The notes under the pieces: model-generated | The model's input: the letters and a program-made list of their open reading frames with translations, nothing else | Told to the model about the DNA's origin: nothing | Databases searched by the model: none | Shown: positions 48,593 through 59,690 of the stretch, piece by piece | Numbering within the stretch: the stretch's first letter is position 1 | Layout of the letters: every line of letters begins with the position of its first letter | Made by a program: the position numbers and the translations under genes | Origin: Cycas panzhihuaensis | Lineage: Eukaryota; Cycadophyta | Direction: 5' to 3' | DNA length: 64,000 nt | Assembly (NCBI GenBank): GCA_023213395.1 | Contig: CM041465.1 | Span: 67,277,741-67,341,740, forward strand

Positions 48593-49036
48593 TGAAGGAA
48601 AATAATGTAGCCCCAAGTAGCTCTAATACCAAATGAAGGAAATGATATTGTAGGAGAACATGGCAGAATATGAATCTAATAATCAAAACTCAATAGATCA
48701 TTGTAGCATAGTAGCATAAACAAGAATCATTATATATTCAATATACTGTGATAGATAAAGCTTTACAAATTTCCCAATATGGGTGGTATCTAAAGACACC
48801 TGGGTTGTATACCCCTCAATATTTATAATTTTGGGGGAGGAGGGAAACTCCTCAACCCCTGAAATTTAAATTACAATAAAATAATATAAACTTAAAGTAA
48901 AATTAACTCAAATTAATATAAACTTACCTTAGACTTACCTACACATGTTGAGCACCCACATGTATAAATTGAGGAAGATGATGTGTGCTCCCTTGCTTGG
49001 AAGGTGGGAGTAGAGTGATGACTATTAACTCTAACA
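48593..49036 (-). repeat. 5' LTR (minus) of the nested non-coding element
   Basis: 444 bp, similar throughout to 46484-46932. It also contains an internal gctctaatacca followed by aatgaaggaaa (about 48621-48643), repeating the primer-site/LTR junction inside the LTR. Confidence 0.8.
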
Positions 49037-49041
49037 AGAGA

Positions 49042-49767
49042 TACTTTGAAGCTCAATGTGGATATATCACTTATGAATTCCCTTCACCAATGCCAAGCCC
49101 TATTGGAATTGCAAATAGTGTGGCTTCAATTGATAGACAGTGCATCATAAACATAGGAGTAACTCAATATATGATATAAAATCATAGTATATATCAAACA
49201 TTTAACTCAAATATTCAAGGAGTTACTCATATGGTTAATAAATCATAACAACCCATTGAAAGAATTGGTAACACTTACCTGAAACTCCCAAGCTTGAGAG
49301 ATTTTACATTGCTTGATGTCTTATACATACTTAATCTCGAATAAAACCTACTCTCCTTATCCACACTTATCTCTCATGGATTTAATATGATTGTAACTAC
49401 AAATGATCAGACTCTCTATATCATTCATCCTCTAACTAATTGAGTGGTCTTGACTAAACATCTCTTTAGCAAACTCTTTTGACTAAATAACTCTCTATCT
49501 TTTTAAGCCCATTGTGCCCAAAGCCCTTACGCCAATAAAGAATTTGTATTTAACTCCATCCTAATACACCTAATATTGTCACTAAAAGCTCTTTGGCATA
49601 CTCGCATGGTCCATGTTCATATCAATGGACTCAAAGATCTTTGTAATATTCTTCTAAATCTTCTAGAGTTCTCCTTCAAACTCTTCAAATGTGAAGCTTG
49701 CATCATTGCCAAATCTCATCGACAACCTTTTCCTACAAGTTAGTGGAAATCAAGCCATCTATTATAA
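49042..49767 (+). pseudogene. Copia protease and pre-integrase remnant (plus-strand copia)
   Basis: Near 49136-49180 the reading RQCIINIGVTQYM corresponds to the copia protease motif (…DSGATxHM), here with Asn-Ile-Gly in place of Asp-Ser-Gly, so it is inactive. Near 49590-49740 is KALWHTRMVHVHINGLKDL, then CEACIIAKSHRQPFP, the GAG-pre-integrase LWHxRLGH and CxxC pattern. Several stops between. Confidence 0.75.
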
Positions 49768-50500
49768 TTGGTACACTCTGATCTATGCAGACCAATAGCC
49801 ATTCTTTCACTAAAGGACAAGTTAGACTACATCTCTTTTATTGATAATTTCACTAGAAAAGTATGGGTAGCTTTTCTACATAAGAAAGATGAAGCCTTTT
49901 GTGTATTCAAAGAATTTAAAGTCTGCACTGAGAAAAAGATAAGCTATCAACTCAAATGTCTTCAAACTAATAATGGTAGCGAATATACCTTACATGAGTT
50001 TGACAGCTACCTTCAAGACAATAGAATCAAACATTAACTAACAGTAGCAGGTACCCCATAACAAAATAGAGTTGCCGAGCACATGAACAGGACAATTATA
50101 AACATGTCTCGAGCTATGTTGGTATACAAAAATGCACCTACCTACCTATGGGTTGAAGCCATCTAGACAGTTGTTTATTATATCAATGTTGTTAGCCCAT
50201 CAAAGAAAGGACAATCACCTAATAAAAAGTGGTGAGGACAAGCCCCTATTATTTACTACTTTAAAATTTTTAGCTCTATATGTTATGCCCACATTCTAGA
50301 TGCAGGTCGAAGTAAACTCTAGCCAAATACACTTAAAGGCATCTTTGTTGAATACCCTATGGATAAAAAAGGGTATAACGTCTTTATACATTTATAATAA
50401 AAAATCATTGTTACCAGAGATATCATTTTTTTGGAGACAGAGGATTAGTTGTTTAGACTAGACTCTAAAATACCCTCATGCTGCTATAATAATGTTATCA
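49768..50500 (+). pseudogene. Copia integrase remnant (plus-strand copia)
   Basis: 89 open codons at 49768-50037: VHSDLCRPI with the first catalytic Asp, YISFIDNFTRKVWVAFLHKK, and LQTNNGSEYTLHEF, where the second catalytic Asp (RTDNGGEY) reads Asn. Beyond the ORF: QNRVAEHMNRTI (catalytic Glu position present), MSRAMLVYKNAP, then KGIFVEYPMDKKGYNVF near 50340-50380. Stops are scattered. Inactive copia integrase. Confidence 0.85.
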
Positions 50501-50990
50501 AGTATGATGTTTAAATTTCAAAATTTCGGGGAGGGGGACATATATAAATTACTCCAAATACTGGATTCTAACAATAGAGCCTCAAAGGATATAATTTGTG
50601 ACTCTTAACCGATGAATGCACATCTAACACCATTTTTAAAGATAGTAGAGTTGACAAAGGTAAAGCCATTATAGAAGAATCATCCTCTCCATCATCTTCC
50701 TTAGGCACATCAACATCCTCTTCATAAAATGATCATTTAAATGAACAAGATAAGAACTAAGAAATTGAGGAAATAAGGATATCATTCCCAAGTCGAGGAT
50801 CTTGAGAAGCTCACCAGGTCAATAAGGACATATGACTAGATGAGGTGGGCAAAACTGGCACTCAAAGTGGCCATAGAGTAATGATGTATGAATCATTATA
50901 TACTGAGCATGAATTGATAAAACTGCACTTTACTCTTAATGAAGATCCCCTCTCATACCAGGAAGTTATAAAATATATAGTCTAGAAATG
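50501..50990 (+). other. Linker between integrase and RT of the plus-strand copia
   Basis: Polar, Ser-rich broken frame (near 50670-50730), as usual for the variable stretch between copia integrase and RT. No domain seen. Confidence 0.5.
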
Positions 50991-51900
50991 CAATGAATAA
51001 AAAATACCAATTTCTCATAAAAAATGGTACATGGGAACTCATTCATCTACCACTTAGTAGAAAGGTAGTTTAAAATAAATACATATTCTAAAACAAATAT
51101 AGATCAAACGACACCTTTGAAAAATACAAGGCGAGCTTAGTAGCTAAATGATTCATACAAAGAGAAAGCATCGACTACATTGAAGTCTTTACACCTATAA
51201 CCAAGTGGCCTACAATTAGAACTCTAGTAACCTTGACTACTCAATAGGGTTGAAAAATCCACTAACTCGATATTAAGACTATGTTTCTCAATGGGAATCT
51301 TGAAGAAGAAAATAATATGGATCAACTAGAAGGATATGAGATCAAAGGTCAAGAGTATAAGGTTTGTAGGCTCAAAAAGTCCTTGTATGGCCTTAAACAA
51401 GTCACTCATGCTTGGTTTTCTAAGTTGTTTGAAAGAATGAGGTAACTTAGATATGAGGTTTGTGACTACTAAGATATTGATACAATATTATTCATCAAGC
51501 ACGAAAAGGATAAAGTCATTTATCTCATAATCTTTATGGATGACATGCTAGTAACAAGTAATAGTGAATAGGTAATAAGCCAATTAAAAAAGGACCTTCG
51601 TAAAACATTCAAATTGTCTGACCTCAATTTGATAAGATATTATTTAGAAATTAAAGTAACATAAAAGAATAGAAAATTTTTCCTCTCCCAAGAAAAATAC
51701 ATCAATAATCTTTTAACTAAGTTTCAGTTAGAAGATGCTCGACCAATGGCTTTACCTATGGGTCCTAATACCAAACTCTCAACCAATGGTGACATTAGGA
51801 AGGCAGATGCAACACTCTATAGGAAACTTGTAGGTAGACTCATTTACACTACCAATATAAGGCCAGATATTACACACTCTGTTAGCATCCTTGCATGATT
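50991..51900 (+). pseudogene. Copia reverse transcriptase remnant (plus-strand copia)
   Basis: Readable blocks in shifting frames: KYKASLVAK-like near 51125, FTPITKWPTIRTLVTL near 51190, VCRLKKSLYGLKQVTHAWF near 51360-51415, the active site FMDD at 51533-51544 (usual YVDD), and a late LYRKLVGRLIYTTNIRPDITHSV block near 51815-51875. Both palm aspartates are present, but stops and a frameshift disable it. Confidence 0.85.
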
Positions 51901-52480
51901 CATGATAAATCTTAAGCAGAATCACTAGCAGGTTGAAGTTCAAGTGTTAAAATAGCTAAAGACAACTAATAAATTTGGTCTACTATATCAGCCTAATAAT
52001 GAATTTAAGCTTTCTACATACACAAATTTAGACTTTTTAGGAGATAACGATATAGAAAAATCTACATCTGGTTATGTAATATTTCTTAGAACAATACTAA
52101 TAAGATAGTGATCTAGATGGTAGAAGATAGTTAATGATTCAATTACAAAAGATAAATACATTGCTATTTCTGAGACTAGTAAGGAGGTGATATGGCTTAG
52201 AAAATTATTGGAAACATTAAATATCACCCAAACAAGTCCTACATGCCTTCGTGTGAATAATTAATCAGTAATCCATATGGCAAAAAATCTTATATTTCAT
52301 GATCGTACCAAACACATAAGTACAAAAGTCTATAAGATTATAGAACTTATTCATGATAGAATAATTTAATCAAAATATTGCCTCACAATAGGTTAGGTGT
52401 TCAATATCTTCACCAAACCACTAAAAAATGTGAAGTTTGAATAGTTCATAAGGTAGCTCAGCCTTAGGGCCTCCATCTTT
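51901..52480 (+). pseudogene. Copia RNase H remnant (plus-strand copia)
   Basis: LDFLGDNDIEKSTSGYVIFL near 52030-52085 matches the DADWAGD...STSGY region, SETSKEVIWLRKLLETL near 52165-52215 follows, and RTKHISTKVYKIIELIHDRI near 52300-52360 is the copia C-terminal motif. Broken by several stops. Confidence 0.8.
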
Positions 52481-52584
52481 GACTTATTAAAGAAGATGGC
52501 AACAAGATTAATATACTCTATTCTATTCATGAAAAACCCTTATGGCCACGGAAGAATAAGACTAAGTCTCTACTCTATCCTATT
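52481..52584 (+). other. 3' untranslated part of the plus-strand copia, left of the nested Tork-like copia
   Basis: No coding motif. Ends with ctatt (52580-52584), the left target duplication of the nested element; the untranslated part continues at 57669. Confidence 0.6.
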
Positions 52585-53229
52585 TGTTGAGAATACAAGG
52601 TCCTAAACCTTAAACCACCATAAGATCTGAACTATTTTGTAACTAGTTACAGGAATCAAAACTAGAATTTAACATGTAAAGTCTAAACTCAGAGATAATA
52701 CAATAGCATGAATATCAAATCCAAACATCACATATGCACCCGATATAACGTGGTAAAACCCTAGAAGTGTGCTAGGGAAATATCCACATAGGAAATGTAT
52801 TGATCTTTATTGTTGTAAAATGAAGAAAAAGTATATCTCAGTAGCAAAGTGCTCTCAGGAATAACAATCAGTCATCGCCCTCACCATAGTACATTACATT
52901 ATATACAATATAATAAAAAAAGCCCTAAATTAGGTTACATGAGAGGGACATCTAAGGCATAAATCTCAACCATAGAATCTAGGGTATTTGTATCGAACGA
53001 CCCTAATTCTCTTTATATTTTAATATGGTTTATAGGGCTAATTTTTTGCGTCGGGGGCTATCGCCCCCAAACCCCCTCTTAGTAGGGGGCATTCCACTCT
53101 TCCCGCATCCCCCGGCCAAGGGGGACTCCTGCCCCACTTGGAACCCCCTAAGAAAGATTAGGGGGAGAAATTGTGCCACTAACATGCCAAAATTTTAGCC
53201 TCAAACTATTGTTGTCATAATATCCAATA
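52585..53229 (-). repeat. 3' LTR (minus) of the Tork-like copia, with GC-rich hairpin block
   Basis: tgttgagaatac to atatccaata. About 53049-53170 is far richer in G and C than anything else in the window, with ggggg/ccccc stems at 53053-53068 and 53072-53089. Confidence 0.92.
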
Positions 53230-53243
53230 ATCTCCACCTTGAT
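53230..53243 (-). other. Polypurine tract of the Tork-like copia
   Basis: On minus: tcaaggtggagat, directly before the LTR start. Confidence 0.75.
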
Positions 53244-53259
53244 AATAATTTACCCGGTA

Positions 53260-53990
53260 CCTTTCCTGGACCCTTCATCATCTTTTCTGTAGGCTAAGAG
53301 AAGTCAAACACTATTTGAACTTCTCTAATGGTATTAGTTTTATGAACATATCAACATAATTCTAATTTGTGTGAATCTTTTTAGGTGCCACTCCACCTAC
53401 TTCCACAACCTGTCTAACAAAATGGTACTTAAGAGCAATATGTTTTGTTCTATTATGATAAGCTGGATTCTTGGCTAAGTAAATAGCACTTTGACTATCA
53501 CAAAATATCTTTATGTTTTTCTATCTCCTTCCAAGCTCAACCAATAGACCCTGTAATCAGATTGCTTCCTTACAAGCATGTGATGCAGTAATATATTCAA
53601 CTTCTATGTTTGATAGTGTAATTGTGCTCTACAATTTGGACATCCAACCAACTGGACCATTTACAAGAGTGAAAATATAACCTGAAGTAGACCTTATTTT
53701 GTGTAAATCTCCTACAAAATCTAAATCGACATATCCACAATCCTGATTACCTGTACCTCTAATGGTGATGCAATAGTCACTTGTGTCTCTCAAATACTGA
53801 AGCACCCATTTCACTGCAGCCCAATGTTCATTTCCTAGATTTGCCATAAACCTGCTAACTACACTGACTGCATGTGAAATATCAGCTCTTATACATATCA
53901 TGGCATACATCAAACTTCCTAATGCACTGGTATAAGGAACACGAGACATATAAACCTTTTCTTCTTTACTACTAGGACTCATATTCTAAG
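53260..53990 (-). pseudogene. Copia RNase H domain (Tork-like copia)
   Basis: The open stretch 53982-53629 has YTSALGSLMYAMICIRADIS, AVKWVLQYLRDTSDYCI and VDLDFVGD...STSGYIF, where the usual DADFAGD metal-site block reads VDLDFVGD. Beyond a stop, QSAIYLAKNPAYHNRTKHI and KYHFVR near 53395-53480 complete the copia C-terminus. The enzyme would degrade RNA in the hybrid. Confidence 0.88.
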
Positions 53991-54850
53991 AAAGCTTGAA
54001 GTGGGAAGCCAATGGGATACTCAATGGTTTCACATTTTCTATACCAAACCTAGATAGCACCTTCTCTACATATTTCTGCTATCATAACCATATCTTACCA
54101 TTTTCCCTATCTCTGTGTATCTCCATGCCTAAGATTTGTTTTGCAACTCCTAGATCCTTCATATAAAAAGACCTAGCCAATTGAGCCTTTATCTTATTGA
54201 TTTCTTTCATGCTCTTGCTTGTAACCAGTATGTCATCAACATATAATACCAAGATAATGAATAAGCCATTATCCATAAATTTAAAGTAAACACAATGATC
54301 ATACTCACTTCTTTTGAAAATTTAGCTCTCTATGAAGGCATCAAACTTCTGGTACTAGTGCTTGGGTGATTGCTTCAGGCCATACAATGATTTCCTAAGC
54401 CTACAAACAAGTCTTTTCCTTCCATCTTGTACAAACCCTTTTGGTTGATTCATATAGATCTCCTCATCTAAATCTTCATGTAGAAAAATTACTTTTACAT
54501 CTAACTACTCCAAGTCCAAATCAATAGAAGCTACCAATGCTAACAACACTCGAATTGAAACAAGTTTGATAACTGGTGAAAAGATCTCATGAAAGTTAAT
54601 ACCTGCTTTCTGTGCAAAACCTTTAGCCACCAGTCTTGCCTTATATTTATCAACCTTTCCATTAACATATATTTTCTTTTTGAAAACCCATCTGTAACCA
54701 ACAGTCTTCCTGCCATGTGGAAGTTCTACCAAGTCCCATGAATTAATTTTCTTCAAAGCATTTATCTCTTCTTGCATAGCCCTTTTTCACTTCTCACTGT
54801 AGATATCATCTACTACTTCCTGATAACATGTGGGCTCACCATCATTAGAA
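53991..54850 (-). pseudogene. Copia reverse transcriptase (Tork-like copia)
   Basis: 54777-54505 (90 codons): EEINALKKINSWDLVELP, YRWVFKKK, KYKARLVAKGFAQK. Then LVCRLRKSLYGLKQSPKHWY near 54370-54420, and 54276-54082 (64 codons) with the active site YVDD at 54232-54243 and FYMKDLGVAKQILGMEI. Both aspartates are intact. A few stops separate the segments, so it is broken but well preserved. Confidence 0.92.
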
Positions 54851-55290
54851 ACCAAAGTAATAGAAATAGAAGGGTTGTACCTGTCAGGTGGATGACTAAC
54901 TCATGTAGATCTTCTAACTATTGGCAGAGGAGTGTCCACATACTCCTGTGAATCTGTTGCTGATTCATTTTCAGAAAGATCTTCCTACACTTCTAATTCT
55001 ACATATGGCAGCATTTCAAACTTAACTTGTTGATGTTCATCTTGCTGCTCTTGTTTCATTTCAATGTCTCCACTGTCTGATTTTGCAAAGGGAGATTCAT
55101 CAAATATAACATCTTTGTTAATGGTGATTTTGTGGGTAGTAGGATCCCATAACCTGTATCCCTTCACACCATCTTTATCACTATAACCAACAAAGATACA
55201 TTTCATGGATTTTGGGTCTAACTTTGAATATTTACTTTTATCAATCCAGGCATAAGCATCACAACCAAAAAATCTCAAATTTGAATAATC
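54851..55290 (-). pseudogene. Copia integrase C-terminal part and linker (Tork-like copia)
   Basis: 55278-54985 (97 codons): MRFFGCDAYAWIDKSKYSKLD, KCIFVGYSDKDGVKGYRLWD, ITINKDVIFDES, then a Glu/Gln-rich run (MKQEQQDEHQQ) forming the linker towards RT. This is the standard post-core segment of copia integrases. Confidence 0.88.
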
Positions 55291-55920
55291 ACATGGCTTT
55301 CCAGTCTATACCTCTTCAGGAATCTTGTAATCTATTGCAAGTGATGGTCATCTATTTACCAGATAGCAAGTTGTTTGAATAGCTTCTGCCCACAAGCCCT
55401 ACTCCACTCCAGCATTACTTAACATGCTTATTGCTCTTTCCGATAGTGTCCTATTCATGCGCTCAGCAATGCCATTTTGCTGCGGAGTATAGCTAGTGGT
55501 CTTATGTCTTTCAATCGCAACTTCTCTGCAATAGTTCTCAAACTCTAAGGAGTTGAACTCACCTCCATTGTCAGTTCTTAAATATTTAATTGACTTACCA
55601 GTATTGTTCTCAACTAGAGCCTTGAACTACTTAAATACACAGAAAACTTTAGATTTCCTTTTCAAAAAATAGACACACACCTTCCTGGAGTAATCATCTA
55701 TAAATGTGACAAAATACAATAATCCTCCACAAGATATTTTAGGGGCTAGTCCCCATACATCTGAATGTATATAATCCAGAACGCCTTTACTAGTATGACT
55801 CCCTACGTTAAACCTGAGTCTACATTGTTTTCTAAAAATATAATGTTTACAAAAAGCCAAATCTAAAAGTTGTAAGTCAGGAAGTAACTTATAGTTTATT
55901 AGTATCTTAAGTCTTTTCTC
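55291..55920 (-). pseudogene. Copia integrase: pre-integrase and catalytic core (Tork-like copia)
   Basis: HQRLGHISEKRL just above 55900 is the pre-integrase motif. 55860-55627 has YIHSDVWGLAP with the first catalytic Asp, and YFVTFIDDYSRKVCVYFLKRKS. After a stop, YLRTDNGGEF carries the second Asp (about 55560-55590) and TPQQNGIAERMNRTLSERA the catalytic Glu (about 55440-55490). The full triad is readable across the stops. Confidence 0.9.
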
Positions 55921-56404
55921 ACTAATGTGCCCAAGTCTTTGATGCTATAACTGAGCTAAATCTTCCACAATCTTTGATGTTGTAACTACTTGGCTGACAT
56001 CTGTACTTCCTACTAAAATGTAAAGATTTCCTTTCTTTAAGGCTTTCATAACAACCAAGGTGCCTTTTGACACCTTCATGACCTTTATGCTTAAAACCAC
56101 CCAAATCTAGTTCATCCAAGAAAATCATATTCTTTTTTATATTAGGTACATGTATAACCTCAGTAAATGTTTTGACTACCCCATCGAACATCTTAATTCT
56201 GATTTTACTAATGGCCACTGTCTTACAAGAAACTTGATTTCCCATAAGCACATCACCACCATCAAGAGGTTGGTATGATGAGAACCAACTCTTGTATGGA
56301 CACATGTGGTGCAAATCACCTAAATCTAATAACCAGTCATAGTGATAATGAGAAACATTACAAGCGACCAAGACATCATCATCCATACCTTGATTTGACT
56401 CCAC
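55921..56404 (-). pseudogene. Copia protease (Tork-like copia)
   Basis: 160 open codons on minus. DWLLDLGDLHHM near residues 23-34 corresponds to the copia protease motif, with D-L-G in place of D-S-G, so activity is doubtful. YKSWFSSYQPLDGG and VIHVPNIKKNMIFLDEL follow, as in related elements. The small plus ORF at 56275-56472 is its mirror. Confidence 0.85.
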
Positions 56405-57004
56405 CCAATTCGTCTCCTTGGCAGGATCTTTCTTTTTCTAGAACTCCTTCCTTTTGTAACAATCCTTCTTGAGGTGACCAGTCTTATTACAATGCCAACA
56501 CCTAAGCTTACTCTTTTTGCTCTTTGAATTGGACTTGATGTATCAACTAACAAATAAGAGTATTGAAAACATTTAAATGGTCAGCAAATTTTGTACCTTC
56601 CTTCATCTGTAATAAGTACAATTGCCTCTTTAGGTAGATTCGATTCATTACTGATTTGGTCATATGTAGGCCTTCTAACCAGGTCCATAATCTTACTGTT
56701 GTCTTCTCTCCTGCGATGTTAAACAAGACTTCATCTACTAAGCACAATCATATTGTGCTAAGTGCCTTTTTGTCTAAGTCATCCCATTCATCATCGTCCA
56801 TCCCTGTGGATTTCTTTGATTTACCTACAAGGGCTTTGTACAAACTCTACTGTACAAGAATATCATGTGCTTTTAGCTTCTACAACTCGAAGTTATTCTT
56901 GCCATTGAATTTCTCCACCTTGAACTTTGCACCTGCTAGTTTTGCCATTTGGTATAGAAAAGCTGACACCAAAACCTTCACAAACTCACTGTAAAAAAAA
57001 AGAT
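56405..57004 (-). pseudogene. Copia gag with zinc knuckle (Tork-like copia)
   Basis: From about 56960 down: KLAGAKFKVEKFNGKNNFE-like start, then LCLVDEVLFNIAGEKTT and LWTWLEGLHMTKS, YLLQMKEGTKFADHLNVFN (56747-56547). An intact C-x2-C-x4-H-x4-C knuckle (CWHCNKTGHLKKDC) lies at 56459-56500. Stops and a frameshift separate the parts. Gag would form the particle. Confidence 0.85.
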
Positions 57005-57019
57005 GGCTCTGATACCACT
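57005..57019 (-). other. Primer-binding site of the Tork-like copia
   Basis: Plus-strand ggctctgatacca is the exact complement of tggtatcagagcc; it ends two bases from the LTR. Confidence 0.92.
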
Positions 57020-57663
57020 TGTTGAGAATACAAGGTCCCAAACCTTAAACTTCCACAAGATCTGAACTATTTTATAACTAGTTACAAGAATCAAAACTAG
57101 AATTTAATATGCAAGTTCTAAACTTAGAGATAATATAATAACATAAATATGAAATCCAAACATCACATATGCACCTAATATAATATGGTAAAACCCTAGT
57201 AGTGTGTTAGGAAAACATCCACATAGGAAAGGTATCAATCTTTATTATTGTAAAATGGAGAAAAAGTACATCTTAGTAGCAAAGTACTCTCAAGAACAAT
57301 AATCAGTCGTTGCCCTCACCACAGTATATTATATTACATACAACATAATAAGAAAAACTCTAAATCGGGCTATATGAGAGGGACATCCAAGGCATAAATC
57401 TCAACCGTAGAATCTAGGGTATTTGTAGCAAACGATCATGATTCTCTTTACATTTTAATATGGTTTACAAGTCTAATTTTTTAGGTCAGGGCTATTACCC
57501 TTGAACCCCCTCTTAGCAGGGGGCGTTCCACTCCTCCTACACACCTCGGCCAAGGGAGGCTCCCACCCCGCTTGGAACCCCCCGAGAAAGATTAAGAAGG
57601 GAAATCATACTACTAACATGCCAAAATTTTAGCCTCAAACTATTGTTGTCACAATATCCAATA
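57020..57663 (-). repeat. 5' LTR (minus) of the Tork-like copia
   Basis: 644 bp, aligned along its length with 52585-53229. The first hairpin of the GC-rich block has decayed here, the second (ccccc 57506-57510 with ggggg 57519-57523) is kept. Confidence 0.92.
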
Positions 57664-57668
57664 CTATT

Positions 57669-58017
57669 TGTGAAAACCCCATGTGGGCAAAGAAGGATAA
57701 AGGTTATACTAGCTTTGGAGAATCAGAGCATGTAAAAACCTGAAAGGGAATAAGTGATGACAAAATAATATATGGAAACTTAACAGATTAAGCTACATAT
57801 TTAAGTTACTTGGCTATCAAGCTAGAACAAATATCCACCTTAGCCATTTTGATTTATAGAAGGGGTTATAGATCTTAGAAAGTCTATGGGATTTTATTCC
57901 TCAAGAGGGTTTTCTTACAAACGTATCATTTAGAATTTTAATGTAATAATGAGACTCAAATAAAGACCTTATAAAATAGATTTTCTTAAAATGACCTTTC
58001 ACCATTAAGGGGGGCAT
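57669..58017 (+). other. 3' untranslated part and purine tract of the plus-strand copia
   Basis: Continues the sequence left of 52580. No coding motif. Ends with ttaagggggg (about 58004-58014) before the LTR, a typical polypurine tract. Confidence 0.75.
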
Positions 58018-58329
58018 TGAAAGAGGTTAATATATCAAGGTTATTTATGTAGATTAATTAAGTGACCCTATGATATATTATTAGTATTAGTCTCTTAGTG
58101 AAATATATATTATGTGTATTTAGATGTAATTTCAAGTTTATGTTATTAGGTAGAAAAATCCTAACCCTAATGCTCACCCTCAATAATAAAATGTAAAATC
58201 TCAAGGAGCGAGTTATTATTCATTCTCACCTCCAAGCTCTGCTGTCATATCTTATTTCATCTTATTTTCATTCTCCATTGTCATTGTGTGTATATGAGTG
58301 ATTTATTGCCTAGATCCATCGTTCCTTCA
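58018..58329 (+). repeat. 3' LTR of the plus-strand copia
   Basis: 312 bp, tgaaagaggtt to cgttccttca, same length as the 5' LTR. Confidence 0.92.
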
Positions 58330-58890
58330 GGTATCTTCTAATATCTTTTTAGAACTAGTCATGTATCTAGTTATATTAGAGTCTAAAAGCCAAGAATTCT
58401 CATCAAATTATAAAGAAAGAGCTATAAATAATGGGTTATAAGAGGAGGTATCCTGATTATTTACCTATTACCTCCTTATTTATGAATATTTTGTTGATTC
58501 CTTTGATTTCTATTAGGGAACCACTACTTGTTCTATGGTCTTTGGCTTTGTGTAAGTATAAGATTCTAATCTTATTGGTAGAATTGGCCTTGTGGTTGAA
58601 ATGATGGCCCTCCTTGTATATAGTAAGGTCATCTCTACTATTGAATAGGGCTTCCTGGTTGCAAATTGGGGCCTCCTTATTATGGATAAAGGGCTGCTTG
58701 AGGAAGGCATGGTCCTCCTTGTTGATAGCTTTATCTTTGTTGAGGGTAGCTTAAACCTCCTTGTTGATAAGAGGGTGCTTCTTATTGGTAAAATAGGGTT
58801 ATTTGTTGATAATATAGGGCAGTTTGTGGAAGTTATACCTATATATTTAGCTCGTTTGATTTTACAAGAGTTGTAAATCATCTTAATATT
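58330..58890 (-). pseudogene. Copia protease start and gag C-terminal linker (minus-strand copia)
   Basis: On minus, DSNITRYMTSSKKILED near 58335-58385 matches the copia protease motif DSGCTRHM…, with Asn-Ile where Gly is expected nearby, and runs straight on to 43115 across the inserted element. Above it (58500-58890) is a repeat-like linker with several ggNcctccttgttg words on plus. The 122-codon minus ORF at 58513-58881 is out of frame with the knuckle and is probably a shadow. Confidence 0.65.
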
Positions 58891-59690
58891 TATTGTACTT
58901 AACTATATGTCCAGTTTTAACACAATAAAGACAAGTGACATTTGGTCTATCCTACTAGTTCTCTGAGGTTGAAACTGTAGTTAGTGTTACTATTATGGAT
59001 TGGTCGAGATGCCAACTGGTTATTATTATTACTGAGTTGGCTACTGATATGACTCTTAAGATATGGTAATGGAGTCTAATTATTGAGCTAGATCTTAGTG
59101 CTGACTAAGTTGTTGACCTACTCTATTGATAGTCTTACCCTTTTCTAAATTATGAGCTATAAAGATAGGGGCTGAGTCAAATGTAGATATAATCCCAAGT
59201 CAATTGAGTATGTTCTCTTCTTGTATCAAGAGCCCCTCAAAGGTTATAAAGTCCATTTTCAAATAATTATCATGTAGTTTAGAGATAAAAGGGTTATATT
59301 CTATAAGTAAGATGTTTATGATGTTAAAAATTAAATCATAATATAAAGGTGACTCACCAAAGATTATTAATCAGTTCCTAATCAGTTCCTAATAAGTTCC
59401 TAATGGTTTTAACTTCAATTAATTGGTTGATAATATTACTAATAAAATGCATTATAAATGGGCATACTTTAAGGGTTAGGGATCTAGATTCATCCTTTCT
59501 CCCATAGAATACATAAAGTATAGTCTATGCCTTATGATATATTTGAATTATTTCAATATTTTGGTCCACTTGGTCTTCAACAACTAAGCGGAGGAATGAT
59601 AAGGTAATATTACCCTTTGCTTTGAAGTTAGTTAAGGCTACAAGATCAGGTGGAATGATTATAGTAGAGTCAATTGGATCCATTTTAGGT
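58891..59690 (-). pseudogene. Copia gag with degenerate zinc knuckle (minus-strand copia)
   Basis: The knuckle at 58892-58933 reads C-L-Y-C-x4-H-x4-N: the last Cys is lost. Upstream on minus, from an ATG near 59683 (MDPIDSTIIIPPDLVALTNF), comes a gag-like reading with NITLSFLRLVVEDQVDQN near 59560-59620 and GALDTRREHTQLTWDYI near 59190-59230. Frame and stops are badly broken. Identified mainly by the knuckle and by position before the protease. Confidence 0.65.

Larger units (their letters stand above)
46484..49036 (-). mobile_element. Nested non-coding LTR element (minus), 2.55 kb
   Basis: LTRs at 46484-46932 (449 bp) and 48593-49036 (444 bp), starting tgaaggaaaataatg and ending ttaactc.aaca. 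The complement of an initiator-Met primer site lies left of the right LTR, and a purine tract (on minus) right of the left LTR, giving minus orientation. The 1660-bp interior has no recognised domain, so it is a small non-autonomous element. Near 46940-47490 minus frames remain partly readable (NYDNLIVAHNI, KVKVEAIYLCTNQVSLT), possibly a decayed protein I cannot name. Confidence 0.85.
52585..57663 (-). mobile_element. Nested minus-strand Tork-like Ty1/copia element
   Basis: 5079 bp with LTRs at 52585-53229 (645 bp) and 57020-57663 (644 bp), target duplications CTATT (52580-52584, 57664-57668), a primer site and copia domains in order on minus. LTR divergence is roughly 11-12% by eye. The LTR end on minus reads TATTGG instead of the expected TGTTGG in both LTRs. 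Fairly good preservation of gag, protease, integrase, RT and RNase H, but with stops in each. Domain sequences resemble Tork/Tnt1-type copia; the lineage is inferred from motifs only. Confidence 0.95.
43119..58329 (+). mobile_element. Plus-strand Ty1/copia element carrying two nested insertions
   Basis: Two LTRs of 312 bp each (43119-43430, 58018-58329), initiator-Met primer site, purine tract, and copia gag, protease, integrase, RT and RNase H remnants in order. Flanks ggtct (43114-43118) and ggtat (58330-58334) match at 4 of 5 bases. The LTRs differ at about 44 of 312 positions by my count (14%), with no indel. About 7.6 kb remains after removing the insertions at 46484-49036 and 52585-57663. 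It sits inside the protease region of the minus-strand copia. Coding sequence is heavily decayed. Confidence 0.92.

Noticed and set aside
58513-58881. 122-codon minus ORF with a Ser/Thr/Arg-rich repeat pattern
   Set aside because: It is in a different frame from the adjacent copia zinc knuckle; the knuckle-side frame reads more like copia gag linker. The pattern reflects short DNA repeats.
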